From the NCBI GenBank assembly GCA_010645155.1, contig JAAGOF010000185.1, positions 415,274 to 479,273 of the forward strand: DNA of 64,000 nucleotides, given 5' to 3'. Under the pieces are notes generated by a model. It did no database searches and was not told where the DNA came from. It saw only the letters and a program-made list of their open reading frames with translations. The DNA comes from Tigriopus japonicus. Lineage: Eukaryota; Arthropoda; Copepoda; Harpacticoida; Harpacticidae. Positions within the stretch are counted from its first letter, which is position 1. Each line of letters begins with the position of its first letter. The position numbers were made by a program, and so were the translations under genes. Of this stretch, positions 34,851 to 49,300 are shown in pieces.

Positions 34851-37565
34851 ATGTCGCTGATTGCGAGTAGTTCGGATGCTTGTGCCTCCATTGTCAACTC
34901 GTTAATGCACCATCGGCAAGGTTAGTGGCCAAGATTGATTTTTCACTTGAAACATGTCATGGATTGATAGTTCTTATATGATTTTAGGTGGTGAATCTGA
35001 GTCGTTTTCCAGAAGTGCTATACAGAGTTTGGTGAAGAAGCTCAAGGAGAAACGTGATGAGTTGGATGCCCTCATTACAGCTATCACTACCAATGGAGCC
35101 ACGCCCACGGGGTGTGTGACCATTCCTAAAACTTTGGATGGGCGTCTTCAAGTAGCTTCGCGAAAGGGATTTCCGCACGTGATCTATTCTCGAATTTGGC
35201 GTTGGCCGGATCTCCACAAAAATGAGCTCAAACAGATGGATTTCTGTTTGTACGGATTTGATCATAAAGACAAGGACTTGGTCTGCATCAATCCTTACCA
35301 TTACAATCGCGTGATTGGTCCGGGATTGGACTTGGCCGGACTCACGTTGCAGACCATGGGGGCGGGTCAAGGTGGGGGTTGGGGTGGATTCACAGCGGGC
35401 ATGGGTCGAACATGGGGTAGCAATGGCAACCCTCACGCCCAATCTATCTATTACCCGGGACACAATGGAGTAGCTGGAACCAACGGGACGGGTCGACCCA
35501 AACCCTTGGAAGTGAAACAGACTCAGGAAACCACGCCTGGGAGTAATGGGAATGGTAACAGTCAGTGGTATGTCAAAGGTAGCACTCTCAGCTATCATGG
35601 CAATGGCAAGAATGGTGGGAACGATAACGGGCATGGTCCATGGGCCAATAATCGGACCCCTGTACCGACATCGGGTACCAATGGAGACCAGGTCAAACCT
35701 GTCGCTCCGGCACCGACACCCGTTCCGGAAAAGGCGGTACAAAGTACGGCCGTGGGACCGATTTCGCGTCAGCCCATTCCCGAAAATTGGTGCTCCATTG
35801 CATATTTCGAGCTCGACACTCAGGTAAGAGATTGAAAAAAAGTTTTGAACTAATGCCTTAGACCCACTGCTTTTTCTTTTGAAGCACATCCTTGAGGTAA
35901 ATTTAGCCATCTTTTCGCAATATCTGTCTGCTATTTACTTCGAGTTTTTTACGGCGATTAATCCACAATTTAAAACATCCAGGCTCCATTGTTGACTTTC
36001 CCCTTTTTGGCAAAGATATTTGAGTTTCTGGGTCATTGATGGGCCGACTTCTCTTTTTTTCAAATTCGAATTCCAAACCTCCATGGATTGGTGTAGTACT
36101 CTTTGGGAATCTCATGAATATTTTGACTTTTGACTATTGAATTTACAACACTATTATCCAGGTTGGTGAAACTTTTAAAGTGCCGGCCTCGCATCGATCC
36201 GTCACCGTTGACGGATATTTCAGTCCCATCACGGCCGCCGGAGTCAAACGGTTTTGCTTGGGTGCTTTAACTAATGTGCATCGGACGGATGCCAGCGAGA
36301 AAACCCGCAAATATATCGGGTCCGGAATTCAACTCGAGTTGCAAGGTGAAGGCGACGTTTGGATTCGATGCCTCTCGGGTTATGCCATTTTTGTGCAAAG
36401 CTATTACCTCGATCGAGAGGCTGGTCGAGCTCCGGGAGACGCAGTTCACAAAATACACCCAGAAGCTTACACCAAGGTGAGTTTCCAATTCATTGAACAT
36501 TGATTTATCATGGAATGTTGAGAAAACAGGCGGAGCCTCGGGTTGCCCAATGCTTCGGCTTTTATTGATAGCATTTTAGATTCAAAGGCTGCATTGAAAA
36601 TTTACGAACCAACAGGAGGAAACTGTAGAGTAATGCTACTTGATATTTTGATATTACATGAACGTATGCACGGAATCTCGAGCCCTGAATGTTTACCTCA
36701 TTTGATGAAGTATAATTACTAATTAGGAATTCACCAATGATATCATCCTTTTAACTTAAAATTTATTCAAGTATGATGGTCGGTTTTGTAATGGAAAACA
36801 TTTAAATGAACCCTGCCTGTGTTAATTTGAAATTACTTGCTTTTTTTTTTGCATATGTTTTTATTTAATGGCAACTACATGAATTCTAAATATGTCAAAG
36901 CTCTCCATATCCTACAGTGACCTCCCAAAAGAGAGCGTTATTTTTATGATAATCTCTAGGGGGCGGTTTTTAGGTTGGTGAAAATGGCAAAAAAAGTCAA
37001 TTTCTATTAGTTGTTTCCGCAAAATAGTTTAAAAAATGCGTAAATAGTTACTACTTCACTAGCAATTGTATTTAAAAAAGATAGAAAATGTAAAGAAAAG
37101 ATAGAAAAAATTAACAAAGATAGAATTCAATCAAAAATTAAGAAACATTATCCTCAATTATCTTATTGTTGAGGATTTGAAACCCATTTTTTTATTCAGG
37201 TTTTCGACCTCCGTCAGTGTTTTGACACGATGCGTCTTCAATGCGCCAATGCGAGTGCAGCCACAGCCGCACAAGCCGCAGCCGTTGCGGGTCACTTGCC
37301 TGGTATGTCTTCGGTGGGTGGAATCGCGCCCGCCATCTCATTAACGGGCGCCGGTGGCATCGGTGTTGATGACCTTCGACGCCTTTGCATCCTCCGCCTG
37401 TCCTTTGTCAAAGGCTGGGGTCAGGACTATGACAAGCGACTGAGCATTAAAGAGACTCCTTGTTGGATCGAGATCCACCTTCATAGGGCATTGCAACTTT
37501 GTGACGAGGTCCTACATTCGATACCTGAATCCCAACGCAAGCAACTGCCCAACATCTCCGACTGA
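34851..37565 (+). CDS. Smad4: Smad4 / Medea, common-mediator Smad
   Basis: Nuclear-cytoplasmic transcription factor that joins activated R-Smads in TGF-beta/BMP signalling. Four exons (34851-34920, 34988-35823, 36162-36476, 37200-37565) encode 528 residues; vertebrate Smad4 has about 552. The MH1 domain (about 10-140) contains the DNA-binding hairpin [16 protein letters not shown] and zinc ligands beginning at Cys66, followed by [11 protein letters not shown] Gly/Asn-rich linker follows. The MH2 domain (about 290-528) has [35 protein letters not shown], the Smad4-specific Ala/Gln-rich insert, [14 protein letters not shown] and [17 protein letters not shown]. It ends without the C-terminal SSXS phosphorylation motif, as expected for a co-Smad. 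A distant AATAAA at 38502 may end the mRNA. Identification is very secure. Confidence 0.97.
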
Positions 37566-37851
37566 GGATGTACCCTCTTTGAAATTCTTAGAGCACTTTT
37601 GTGCACGAGACTGATCAATCAAATCATCTACCTCATGGCGTATCAGCTCATTCCTGCCCTATGTTCCATAATCGCATTGAACTCTCGTTACTGCCTGCCC
37701 TATTCTGATGACTGATTGTTAATGCCAGTGTTCTTTTAACCTTTCCATTAGAGACTAGCCCAATTATCCACTCTGACAGTTGTCATTCACGTTGATCCCT
37801 TCCAAGCATGTCGAACACTTTCCACATCGCCAATACTTTTGCTACTCACAA

Positions 37852-37881
37852 CCACTACTACTACTATTATTATTATTGCTA
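37852..37881. repeat. Trinucleotide microsatellite (CTA/TTA)
   Basis: A short run of ACTACTACTATTATTATTAT in the likely 3'UTR of Smad4. Confidence 0.8.
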
Positions 37882-38507
37882 CTTCATCATAATCCACTTC
37901 ATCTTGGAAGAAGTCATTGATTCCAGATCCTTCATTCCGTTGTCAAAGAAACCCCCTACAAAACACACGCTATTATTGTCAGTTGCCCTGTCATCTTCGA
38001 GTACCTTTTGTCATCTTTATATTACTGCCAAACGAATCGCACTTTTTGCTACAGTTCGCTCACAACTTCCTTAGCTACTAATTCAACTACTATTGCCATT
38101 ACTACAATAACACGCACACGTCGCCTGCAATGTTCAACTTGGTCATGTGTAAATATATTTTGTCATTGCCCTCTCGCTTAAAACTCGAATTGCGTTGTTT
38201 TCAACGAACTAGCCAAAGCTCGAGCCAAACTGATACACCCATTGCGGCAAATTCTCGACTGCATTCCTCTTCAAACACTTTAGGAGTATTATTTACCTTT
38301 ACCTGGGTATATTTTACCATTTCATAACTAGGCAAATGTACGTTTCTCGACACTTACCAGATTTGGTTGGTTGGTGTGTTCTGGAAGAAAGAGATTTTGA
38401 AGGTTATGCATTAAAGATGGGTAAGAATTAATTGCTCTAAGAATTTGTCAAGTTAAAGTAGTTTTTTGACATTTTTAACGTAATCGGAGAATCCATCCAG
38501 AAATAAA

Positions 38508-41500
38508 AGACGTGATTATCACTTGACCGCAGAACCGATATCCTTGCTTTATGAACTAGTACTAGAATAACAGTTAGATAGAGTGAAGAGCTTGTTGGTC
38601 AATGCAAAAAGTGCATTGGCTTAAGTACTTTGGTATTCAATAGCCACAAAATGAATCCTTGGTGGGAATCGGAATGACGTCACCAATTGATGTTTATTAC
38701 TTGACAAGTTTTTTTGCAACTCTCTTGGTTCAATCATGAATTCTTGATCCACTCATACAGAACTAGTTGCTCGACATCATTCAAGACAAAGAATATTAGT
38801 AAGTTTTTGACAGGGAAGACTGAAAATGTCATCTTGGTGAGGATTATAATGGAAAAGGTTAGTAGGACACCACGTGCTTTTAACCGAGAGTTTTGGCTTT
38901 CCTCGATGAATTTCCTGTACCTTTTTCCAGGAAACTTACCTTGAGGCTAGTTTGGAATTTGAGAATGACATGCCGATTAACAATTATGACATTTCATCGA
39001 AGATTATCTAGGATACTAACGGGAATGTAATCCATTCGTTTATTCGTCAAAATTTACCTAATTTCGTTAAGTTATGTTGGTAAAAAAATATTAAATACAA
39101 CCACTTTTTGTTAAATGCAATGCATTACATTTCAACATTGAGATAGGGCAACTTGTATTTACAACATTAATTGGATAAAAAATCCATCTTAAAGAACTTT
39201 CCTCATAGTACTCCTGTTATTAGAATACGGTATTAGAGCATCTTTTTTAGGTCAAAAACCTCGACAACGCCAAATGAGATCAAACTTGTAAAGGAATTCC
39301 CCAAAATCTGTCTAAAAGTACGCAAGTGACACATTTGGCCGGTTATTCTCACAAAGAATGGCGTGCTTCGAAACAGTTTGTGCATATTGGTTCGGCATGT
39401 TTCCTTAATTTTTTTCGTGTGATGCGAGTGAAAATTTTGAAAAAGAAATCCCCCTTCACCATGCCTTGAAAACAATTGCTGTCTATACAAGCATATCCGA
39501 GATGACTTGTTTGAAGGTCACATCGATAACTCGTAAAAAGAGTCGATCGTATTTGCCGTCATGAGATAACTTTGACCTCTACAATCGTAATTGGACATTT
39601 CATTTCTTTTATTTGCCCTTTCGTTGTCTATCAATATCATATTTTATTCAACAAGATCAACAGGACGGTTTCATCCTCAGAAAAGCCATCCAATTTGTTC
39701 AATGCCCATCTATGGTTATCTGATAAACTACGGTTACTTAGGCAAAGATAAGTGCTTAAAAGCAAAATTGTCCCCAGAAACCAGGCCTCTTTGCTGAGAA
39801 TGAGTTGAACTAGTCAAAGCCAATGCTTTGGTTTTCGAAATATTACCTTATCAATACATTGATTACTCACTCACTTGAAGCTTTCTTAGAATCTTCTTTT
39901 GAAAATCAAGAACGGCTTTCTTCTAGATTCTTGATGACTCATCGGACCAGATTCTCTCCACGAATTGCGTCAAGTTTTGCCAAATCCTGGCCAGGAAAAT
40001 CTTAAAAGGGTTCACTCAAGACTTTGCATCTCAAATTTCTCAAGCCAAATAGAAACTGCTACGTAATTTTCCGATCATTAACCAAGGAATTCTTTCCTCA
40101 ATAAAATTAAGTCGAACGTCTCAATCATTTTACTTAATGCACTATTTTAAAAGAGAACAATCACAAAGTGCGCCATCTAGTGCGTTTTATGCGGCAACAG
40201 CGCCCACTTTCCATGATACGCAGGAACATAATTCATTTTGGACAAATTAAACGTCTATACTGGGAGTCCACGAATTGATGGTGCATCGTGTTTTTCTTTG
40301 CCATTTGGACGAAAAATTTGCTTTAGGTTTAAAAAAATATAAAGCAACGAAGTGCTTTGAAAACCCTTATCCGATTGGAAACCATAGTTTAAAATGAATG
40401 CCTCGATATTTCAACGGTTCAGACCGTTTCAAGCAAAGCAGGTCAAAAAAGGATCCAGAATTCGTATTTAAGAAACTTTAATAATCACACGGCCCAGGGA
40501 ACATCTACATCTTCTGATATCAACTTAATATTGTTCAGGAAGCAAGAAGAACAATAGTAGAAGAGCCAAAAATGTGAAAGTTTATTTGTAAGTATTGGCA
40601 TATATTCAACCCTGGATTAAAAACGCAAAGTAGACAGAGAAAAAATAAAACACATACTGTATTTGTGCCTTCATGCCAAGTCAATAAATTGAAGAAAAAA
40701 TACAACGTGTCTCAAAAAGGGTTCGAAGTTATTCAAAACTAAAGTATAATCATTACTGCAAAAGTATATTTTTCTCTAATGTGTTATTGAAAATACCTAT
40801 TTTTCCAATAAACCATCAATTCTAGGACAGCTGAAATGTTAATGGAGAGACTCCAAATAAAATTCAAAAAATGTTTTTTTACGGTATGTGGGCATGAATC
40901 CTACCTGAAATTCCGAAAGAAATTTCAGGTAGCCATTATCATGCAGATTGCTATTTTCATATCATTCCTGAAGGGATTTTTCTTATCAATTCAACCAAAA
41001 ATCATTGTAGGTCCATTTGCAATCTCCAATCAACATTTGAAACATTTCAGTTTGCCCAAAAGTGATTTATGACCGTTACTATTGAAAAATACTGTACACC
41101 CTCGTATCATGGAAAGGGCGAGCTTTTGCATTGCCCTTATTATGACTGTACTCTTGTATTATAGTGTACTGGACGGGTGACGGCCACGCAACCTTTTCCA
41201 CAGACGTCATGTCGCTCAGGAAGCAACGTTATTTAATTCAGACTTATGTTAGATCTTAACAACTTAGTTTTCTTTTCTCTAGCTTATTTCCAGTCTCCAC
41301 ATCTCCCCTGTGAAGGATTTTCACAGTTTTGATACTGTTGTATTACTCATGCATGGATAGATAACTGAAAACATCAAATTTTAACATAGTTTTAACTTGA
41401 CACAATCCAATTTGAATATATGTAAATATCCATTTAAATAATTCAGATAGGTGATACTTCATGAAATATTTGATATAACTTAATGTCACATTGTACCTGT

Positions 41501-42197
41501 AAGCACTTGTTGATAATATATATATATATATCTTGCACTTGATATGCCATACTTAAGTTTAATTTGTACCCCTTTGTACATTAATATGTCTCAACTGTAC
41601 AAGCATTGAGGTAACAAACTTAAAATTTGGCAACTGACCCAAGAGATATTTAACCTCTTACAACGTTCCCATTCCGGCATTTTTAACATCTTTTCAATAT
41701 ATTTACTTAAATTTCCTTATTTGTAGTTCTATACATTCAATGGATAATTCACTTTCTTTCATCCTCATGCCCATGTTAAGTTCCATATCATGGGTTTCTC
41801 ATTAGATTCACTCCTTTTAAAGGACTTCAAAAGCCTTAGGCTATAATTAATATAGCATCCACACAGTTCCATTGTATACTTAAAAAGGTGGATTAGGCAC
41901 TTTAGGCTCTTACTGCATGTAGAAAGGAAAGCACTAAAAGAAAGAGTATCAAATAAAAATTCTTTCTTTGGTGACTTTAACCATTGACCAAATGTACTTG
42001 TGTTGAAATTTTGGGCAAATATATGCCAAGACAAATATTCTGCTTTGAGCTTAAAAGATTCCCAGAATTATGCCTCACACAATGCAAACACTAAGATTTA
42101 TCTTACTTGCTTGGTTCACTCACATTTAGAAAAAGTATATGAACGTTTGGTATGTGGCTGAATCACCAACAGAACAAGCCTTGCCATCGAGAAGAAC
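38508..42197. other. Intergenic, no supported gene
   Basis: Mixed-composition spacer. Short ORFs at 39233-39490 (-) and 41765-42034 (-) have no domain. A (TA)n run lies at 41516-41531. The 3'UTR of the minus-strand gene at 42198 probably extends into the right end. Confidence 0.45.
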
Positions 42198-43190
42198 TCA
42201 CACCATGAACAATCTAGCAGTAGTTGAGACTTGACCGATTCCCAAAATAACTGGGTGAGGAGGTACTTGTTTCACTAAAGGTGTTGCACTATCAAAGGTG
42301 GGTGTGCCATCAGCCATAGACGGTAGCACTACAGCAGATGAAGGAGTATTGCCATGAGTCAAAAGATCTGAATGTGACTTTAAAAACACACTTACAAAGC
42401 ACTGCACAGATGAATTTATCACATTTCATCATGATTCTTCAAGATGTTTCAAATGTTGTGAGTGAGAAAGAACTTGCAAAACAAACAAGGGTGACTGAAA
42501 ATTGTAGGCTTTCTAAAATTGTGATTTGGATCTTGCAAAAATAAGTAAGGCTCAAGTCATTTCTTCAAATAATAGAAACCTGCTATGAGCTTATAAATAG
42601 CAAAAGGAACTTAATACTCAAATTATAAAGAGATTTTGTTTTGTCATAAGATAAAATCATGCTGTCTGCTGGTCAATGATCTCGTCACCTTTTGAATGGC
42701 AGATGTGGCCAATCCTGCCCAATGAGAATTGGCTTGGGTTGCCTGAATGACGCATACTTTGAGACAGGCATTTTTTCCGATGCGGTTTCAGATCCGGTAT
42801 TAAGGAATCCTTGATCAATGTTACCTTCCTCGAGCATTGTATTAACAATTTTTGGGAAGTTATTGCTACGTTTGGTGGAATTATCCAGTATGTTTCTTTT
42901 TCTCCCCGAAATCTCATTTGCACTAAGTACAAGTGAACCAACAGGAGAACTATAAACCATACGGTTTTTTCAAGAAGAGGCCAAGGTACTTCATGTTTCG
43001 ATTGATTGAGCTGACTGGGATTTAAGCGGCAAAGCTCATACACGAAGAGAGTGAAAACTCTTTCGTCTCGACCGATTTGACATGAAACTCCAAGCATGGA
43101 TATAAATGATGGTTGGTCATGAAAGGGTACTCCCAAGGTCGTTCTCGGCATATTTTCTTTCTTCTCCGCACACACACTGAAAACTCGCAT
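42198..43190 (-). CDS. Predicted three-exon gene of unknown family, 200 aa
   Basis: I do not recognise this protein. Reverse-strand segments join with matching phase and canonical sites: 43190-43042 (donor GT|GTATGAG), 42949-42689 (acceptor TTTATAG, donor AG|GTGACG) and 42390-42198 (acceptor TTTGTAAG). The total is 603 nt with a terminal TGA. The intron sizes (92 and 298 bp) fit neighbouring genes. The product has no signal peptide or TM. It begins MRVFSVCAEKKENMPRTT, has a Ser/Asn-rich basic middle, and ends with a Pro/Val-rich part (KQVPPHPVILGIGQVSTTAR). In-frame codons continue upstream of the chosen ATG to a stop near 43297, so an additional 5' exon is possible. Evidence is only splice phase and composition. 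Confidence 0.4.
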
Positions 43191-43399
43191 ATCAGGATCG
43201 CCTTCCAATGAAACTTCTTTTTTATTCTCGAAACAATTATTTCGGTTTTGGTCTGCCGATGAAATTGTGCACCGCCCACATTCATGTGGGATTCAAAAAC
43301 TAAACACTCGGATTGATTTTACGCCGTTCTGTCGTTCGTGTTAAAGTGCTCGAGACCACTTGGAGACTAAAATGGCAGCCAATAAAAAACCATGGGAAA

Positions 43400-46300
43400 A
43401 TGTGTCACAAACTTTTGCCCCTCCCGCCCTTCCTGATTTCACTTTTTGAACCTTTTTTTCCCCCTGCGCAATTTTAACCAGCACGAAATTAGACGATTTT
43501 GGAGTCCAACTTGCGCCCAGTTTAATCGGTACTAAAGATGGTGGTAATCGTCTGCTAATATATTTAAACTTGAATTGAAATTGACCAAAAGGGAGGGCTC
43601 GTTAACTTGTGATCACTTTTTATCTCCAAGCAAGATCTCAAGGCGAAAATATCAACTCTGAGAAGGCACGTAGATTTTTCCTCGATTCCTTGTGAGCCAG
43701 ACGAGAAGATCTGGTTTCACAAGATGCTCAAGGTTGAATCATTTCCTTCGACGTATATGTGCGTACTGTGGGACTGTGGGACTTCAAATTTTCATCGTAC
43801 CCTGCGACTGCCCAGGACAAAATGATACGTGTGTGTGTGCAAAGGATTTACGAGGCAAAGTTGGGGTAAAATCAGGACATTCGCATTCCTTTAGTAAGAG
43901 ACGTCAATCCATTTTGGGCAGACCATAATTGGGGGGGAACTAAATGAGCTCAAGTTGAGTCTAGGCACTTGACCAGCATGTTTTGGATTCCGTTTGGACA
44001 TCCACAAACTTCTTGGAAATCCACTTTGCTAAGAGGGCTTCTATTCGTCAGACTGGCCAAGATCATCGTTTGCTAAAGACCTCAAAATTGCGGTTAATGA
44101 TCCAAGACTACTAACAAGTACGAAAACAATCTGGTTCTGTTCTGCTTGTAGGTAGCCGCTTTTTATGTACAAATTTCGACATTGACCCACATGCATGCCC
44201 CTGCATTTGATTCCTTACGATATTTGAGACTAATTCGGGCAGGCTGAGCACGACGTTCTTATCGTTTCGTTTCAACGTTGCACTTTTCATAGGGGTAATT
44301 CATTCATTTGCCCCTTACTTTGAACGCAATGCATATGCCAACAAGACGTCTTTGATTTGCTTGGTCAATGGTTTCAAACATTCTTCCAATAAGTCGTAAA
44401 AGGCGCTTCACAACTTGATCTTTTACGTGTTACAAGTGAGATTCAACGTAACATTCATCAAAATCAATTTTGACACCTGCCTATGGGCGAGAGGGATTAT
44501 CACTTGATCGTACGGTGTGGCGTTCGTCGTCTTTTGTTGTTGGAAAGAAAATCCAATTTCAAAATCACGTTTTTGAGTCCCCTCAATTCTCAGTAACGCG
44601 TGCCCATGCACCATGTCATGAGAGAGCTGCTAAAAATGCATGGAAATACTCAGATCTGTGACGTAATGGGTGAGCGAGCTAAAAAATGTGGGTGTTGGCA
44701 AATGTCTCATGAAAGTTAGCCAAATCTGCAATGAATGTGAGGCAATCAGAAAAGAGGCCCAAGTTGGCATGTACTGAATAGACAAGTTGTTGTTTCGAAA
44801 CGGTTTGTTTACTTTTTAGATTTCTCAGTGTTACCAAAAAAAGTTGCTCGAGTTAGTGCAAAATGTGCAGTTTAGGTAATTTTGATTCGAAAAGCTGTTG
44901 CCAGTCGCTATTACTTTGTCAAAATGCATTTGCAGATGAGTTGACTTTTATTGTCGGACTTTGATAATGAGTGGGCCGAGACAAAAACACTGATTTATGA
45001 ACTGTGGCACCCCACATCAAGGACTCGGCAACATTTTTGTCGGAATCCGAGCCATAAACAAGTCGTCCCCCCAAATCTCCTAATATGATGGATAACATTC
45101 GCTAATATCATCATTTCAATTCAAACTGCACTTTTAAAAACCATCCACGTTAATCAACCTCAGGGTAAACCACAAAAAGAGCCGGAATTCCGTGTTAAAT
45201 GTGCGGTCAAATGCTAAACGCTACAAAGAATATATAACCACAGCCTCATAACTAGACACTCAAAAGGGTGACCAATTATTCTTGGTACAATGTCCAAATA
45301 AAATAAGCAACCTTCTTGTTCTTTCTGCGATTGATTCTCCTGATAACATTGGTCTAGATTTTGTGTTCTATCATTCTTTGTCGTCATCATTTGTTCATCC
45401 TCAAATTGGTATTGATCGTCGGAGCATATCAATGAATGGTGAGTGCTTGTCTGGGCCAACTACGATCAAAATACTGTTCATTATGTTCACATGATATGGA
45501 AGAAGAAGCAGCAACAAGTGTGCAAGTAGAATACATGTGGTTCAGACTGGTTGCCTCTCACTATTACTATACTAACTACCAGTGCAATGTTTTGGTAGGC
45601 CTGTGAGGTGGCGTATGGTACAAGTACAGAGAGTTGATTTGCGCACTCTCTCGATCTCTCAGACCTGCGATTTGCAATCGGTTGGATTATTGGTTATACA
45701 CCAGATTTGAGGTTCAAGTGTGTTCCTTTGTTGATAGGCAAGTATGTTGTAGATGTAAAATCGACGCAATTCAAAACGTGCCAAAATTCTTGCCCGACAA
45801 CTGGAAACAAAAAGAACCTCACCAACATATTGCCACTGACATACGTTATGTTAATGGCTTGTTCATTCAAAATAGCCATTTTGACAAATCTAAATTCTAT
45901 TCGCCACCCTAAACCAACTAAATCGTAGAATTGAACTCGCTTAGTTTCCTTTTGAGTGATTCCAACGGTCCCTTGAGGATGAATCCTATGTAGTCATTGT
46001 TTTTGGTGACCCTGAGATTCCCTCGATGGAAGATTGTCATCTGAGTTATGTGTGCCTACTCCATCCACATACTGAATCCAAAATTGGGCCCGAGCGGGAC
46101 TAAAGAGTCCTGACGAATAACCTGACAGTTCATGAACAGTTGTGAGCTTTTAACCCGTACCCTTTGTTGATTCCAAAATTGGGAGGACTTTGGTCCGTTT
46201 TGTTTGAAAAGTTTGTATTCAATTCACAGAACTCGCTTGCTTATAGTTCACGTTTGTCACCGCCAATATTGCCATTTCCAGATAACGCAAGCTTGCTCAT

Positions 46301-49300
46301 CTCTTCTCGTCTTTGGCACCATTCATCTTTGGGGAGGGTGCTCATTGGCCCAGGTCATTTAAAAATGATGACGTAGGGCCTAATTCACGACCCGTTAAGA
46401 TCAACCCTGGTGATTACGAAGCTATCAATGGGGGTTTTGAACCTGAATAAAACCCTTTTTCGGGTGGGTTTGTTATCCTCTCAACAAAAAAAGCTAAATC
46501 GTCCTCCAGATATGCATTGAGTTATCTGATGTCATCAAATGTGCGTACATAATTCAACACTTGCCCTTCATTAACCTCAATTCTCAACCACGCAAAGTTT
46601 ACCTTGTAACATACAGGCATTTCACACCTTTATCAATAATTGAACAAAATCTAAGGAATTTATGACTTTTTTGTTTTACTCCAAGCCATGTTAAGACTCG
46701 GTTAAGATCAACGTCTTGTGGCATGCATCTGTTTATCTCGAGCCAAGAAGACGCACATTCCAATCTACCTCCAAAGGTTTTGGGAATTCGGCTTCCAGAA
46801 CGATCCATCCCGAATTCAAGTGTGAAATCTACCTATTCAGCCAAACCCAATATCTTAATGGACATGTGCCCTGCCCTGGAAAATGTCTGTTTTACACTTA
46901 TAGTGATTTATATAAATAAAAAAAAATACAGAGCTAGTTGTTAGGATTGGATTGCACAACTCATGGATGCATCCTCCGGCATCAAAAACTTGAAACGAGG
47001 TATTCGGATGAAACTGGTTGCTGACCACTGAGAATGCCAAGAACGTTGTGATGAGCCCATAATACCAACTAAGATTGCGTATTAGACATGTATGCCAAGA
47101 TCTAAAAGTACATACTACCAAAGGGCTAAAACCAAAAACCATCTATGCTCCAGCAAACACGATTGACGAAGAAACGAGCATGAAGAGTCGAGAAAATGTT
47201 TGTGGTTTGGTATGTGGGCGATATGATTCGTTTGTCAGTCCCCCAAGACAAAGAAAATGCCGATACCAATGGTTCTAGGTCATGTCAAGATGAGTTTCTA
47301 TGGAAATTAGTTCGAGAAATCAAAGTTCGGCTTGGAAATCTATGAATGAGTAGGTAATCTTTGAGCTCTCGGAGTTCGTCCGTCTATCTTTTTGCGTGAG
47401 GATTTGTCACCAATGATGGTTAGAGATAGATTTGTCAATTGTATTCTGTTGGTGTCAAGACTTACAAAAGTTGTTTGCCTGGACTTGAGTCAGTGAAAGG
47501 TCCATTTGCCATTTTATTTATTCATGCAACAAATTCAAAATGGTTCGAGATTGATTTAGTGGCATGAGTCACTGAATTCTCATTTATCCGGGTTGTGTCT
47601 TAATGTGTAGAAATTCTTCGAAGTGTTTTTTATGAAAGGAAGTAACTATACACATAAATACTATTTTTGACCGCACATTGACCTCAATAATTTTGTAATG
47701 ACGCATTGACTAGACTTCTGAAATGAGAGGAGGGAAAGTTGGACTTCTTTCATGGCTTTGGTTGGAGAGGGAAGATTCGACAAGATCCAAATCAAAATAT
47801 TTAATCTAAAAAACAAACACCTGAGAACTACCAAACAAACTATAAGCTATTTCAATTCAACATTTTTTGTGAATAAGGAGTGGAATAATAATCTATGAGT
47901 TAACATTCCTGGAACAAATCGAAACCATGTCAATCCCTGCGTCATTAAAACACCAAGATCAAACCATTCTCTCAACTTTAAACCCCAATGAATATTACGT
48001 CAGTTACAATACTCATTCTAAATGACCGATTTGCTCCATTCGTACGTGTTGCTTGTCATTTCCAAATGTACTTCTCAAAGTGACGTTGTTGAATTAGCTT
48101 TCTCAACGATAACAGTTAATGGAACCCTCCAGTTTGTTCTTTGTTTCAGCCAGTACTCGTAAATGTTACTAGATTTTCAAGTTCGTCTTCTCATTGTGCA
48201 GTGTTCCCTTTTTGTTCCACAAACTCTACCTGTCCATATCGCAAGGAAGATCCATCATGTGTACCTTGTTTTGTTAGTGTGCCATGTGGAACGTTCTGGG
48301 CGTATTGACCACAACACGCGGTTAATCCATTGAGGGGTCTTGACAACTTCAAAGCATAATTATATGGAATATTTGAGCACTGACCATGGGCACCTTACTC
48401 CTCCCCGAGCATGAAGGTCTCTTTAAAGCTAATAATGTCTCTCCGTGAGTCACCTAATCGACCTTTAAAAATGTGCTCGATTGATTGATGACTTCTCAAT
48501 TGGACTTGGAACTCACCGGGGACCAGAAAGTTGCGGTTGAAAAAAAATGAAGGCAGACTTTGACACCAGAGGACATGGTTTGTTATAGCAAATGCTCGAT
48601 GGATAATTTGATAGCTGGCAAAAGAGAAAAAGGATGCTCTAGGTTGTTAGGAACAAGATTCTAAAGATACGAATGTCGTACCGTACACGACAAGTGCCTA
48701 AACTTACCTGAATGAAGTAGATCTAACGAGTTTTGTCTTGATTGGCAAAGACTGAAAACATCTTGTCTAAAGAATGCACACATTGGGACCTTCGATATTT
48801 TCTTGTTTAGTTGGAACATGAAAGAACGCCCTAAACTAGCTCCAACACCTTGTTTTGATCTCAAGTTTGAGATGACTCTTAATTTTTCTTCATCTCACTC
48901 ATCTCCAGGAAAATTGCATATCACAAACGATAAATTTCCTAGTTAAGGAATGTGTTTTTTTCTATTTGGTTTGTGTGGCATCGAAGAATCATACCTTTTA
49001 TGAACAACTAAAAACACTTAGGATACCGCTCCAAGCCAGATTTCTCACATGAAAGGCCGCTTTGACGGAAAAAAGGTAGTCCACACTCACAATCGACCAT
49101 CTTCAAGGTAGGATTAATGCCCAGAGCTATTGAGAATCTTACTTGAACCGGTTTTGTGGGAGAGACATGGATTGCTTTTTATTATCCACGAATCTCCGAT
49201 CCCAAGTCTAATGGTTGCCCCCTAACTCCATTTGGGATCAGATATCGTAAAAGATTACGTTAGTGCCAACTCGTCTGGTCGATTAGGCATTGTATAGTTC

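Noticed and set aside
34984..35910. 308-codon reverse ORF over Smad4
   Set aside because: Antisense shadow of the Smad4 MH1/linker exon.
43022..43285. Alternative 87-codon reverse frame (MNVGGAQFHR...)
   Set aside because: It overlaps exon 1 of the predicted 200-aa gene in another frame and does not extend through the downstream splice chain.
46599..46944. Overlapping ORFs on both strands
   Set aside because: Short, no domain, no compatible splice partners.
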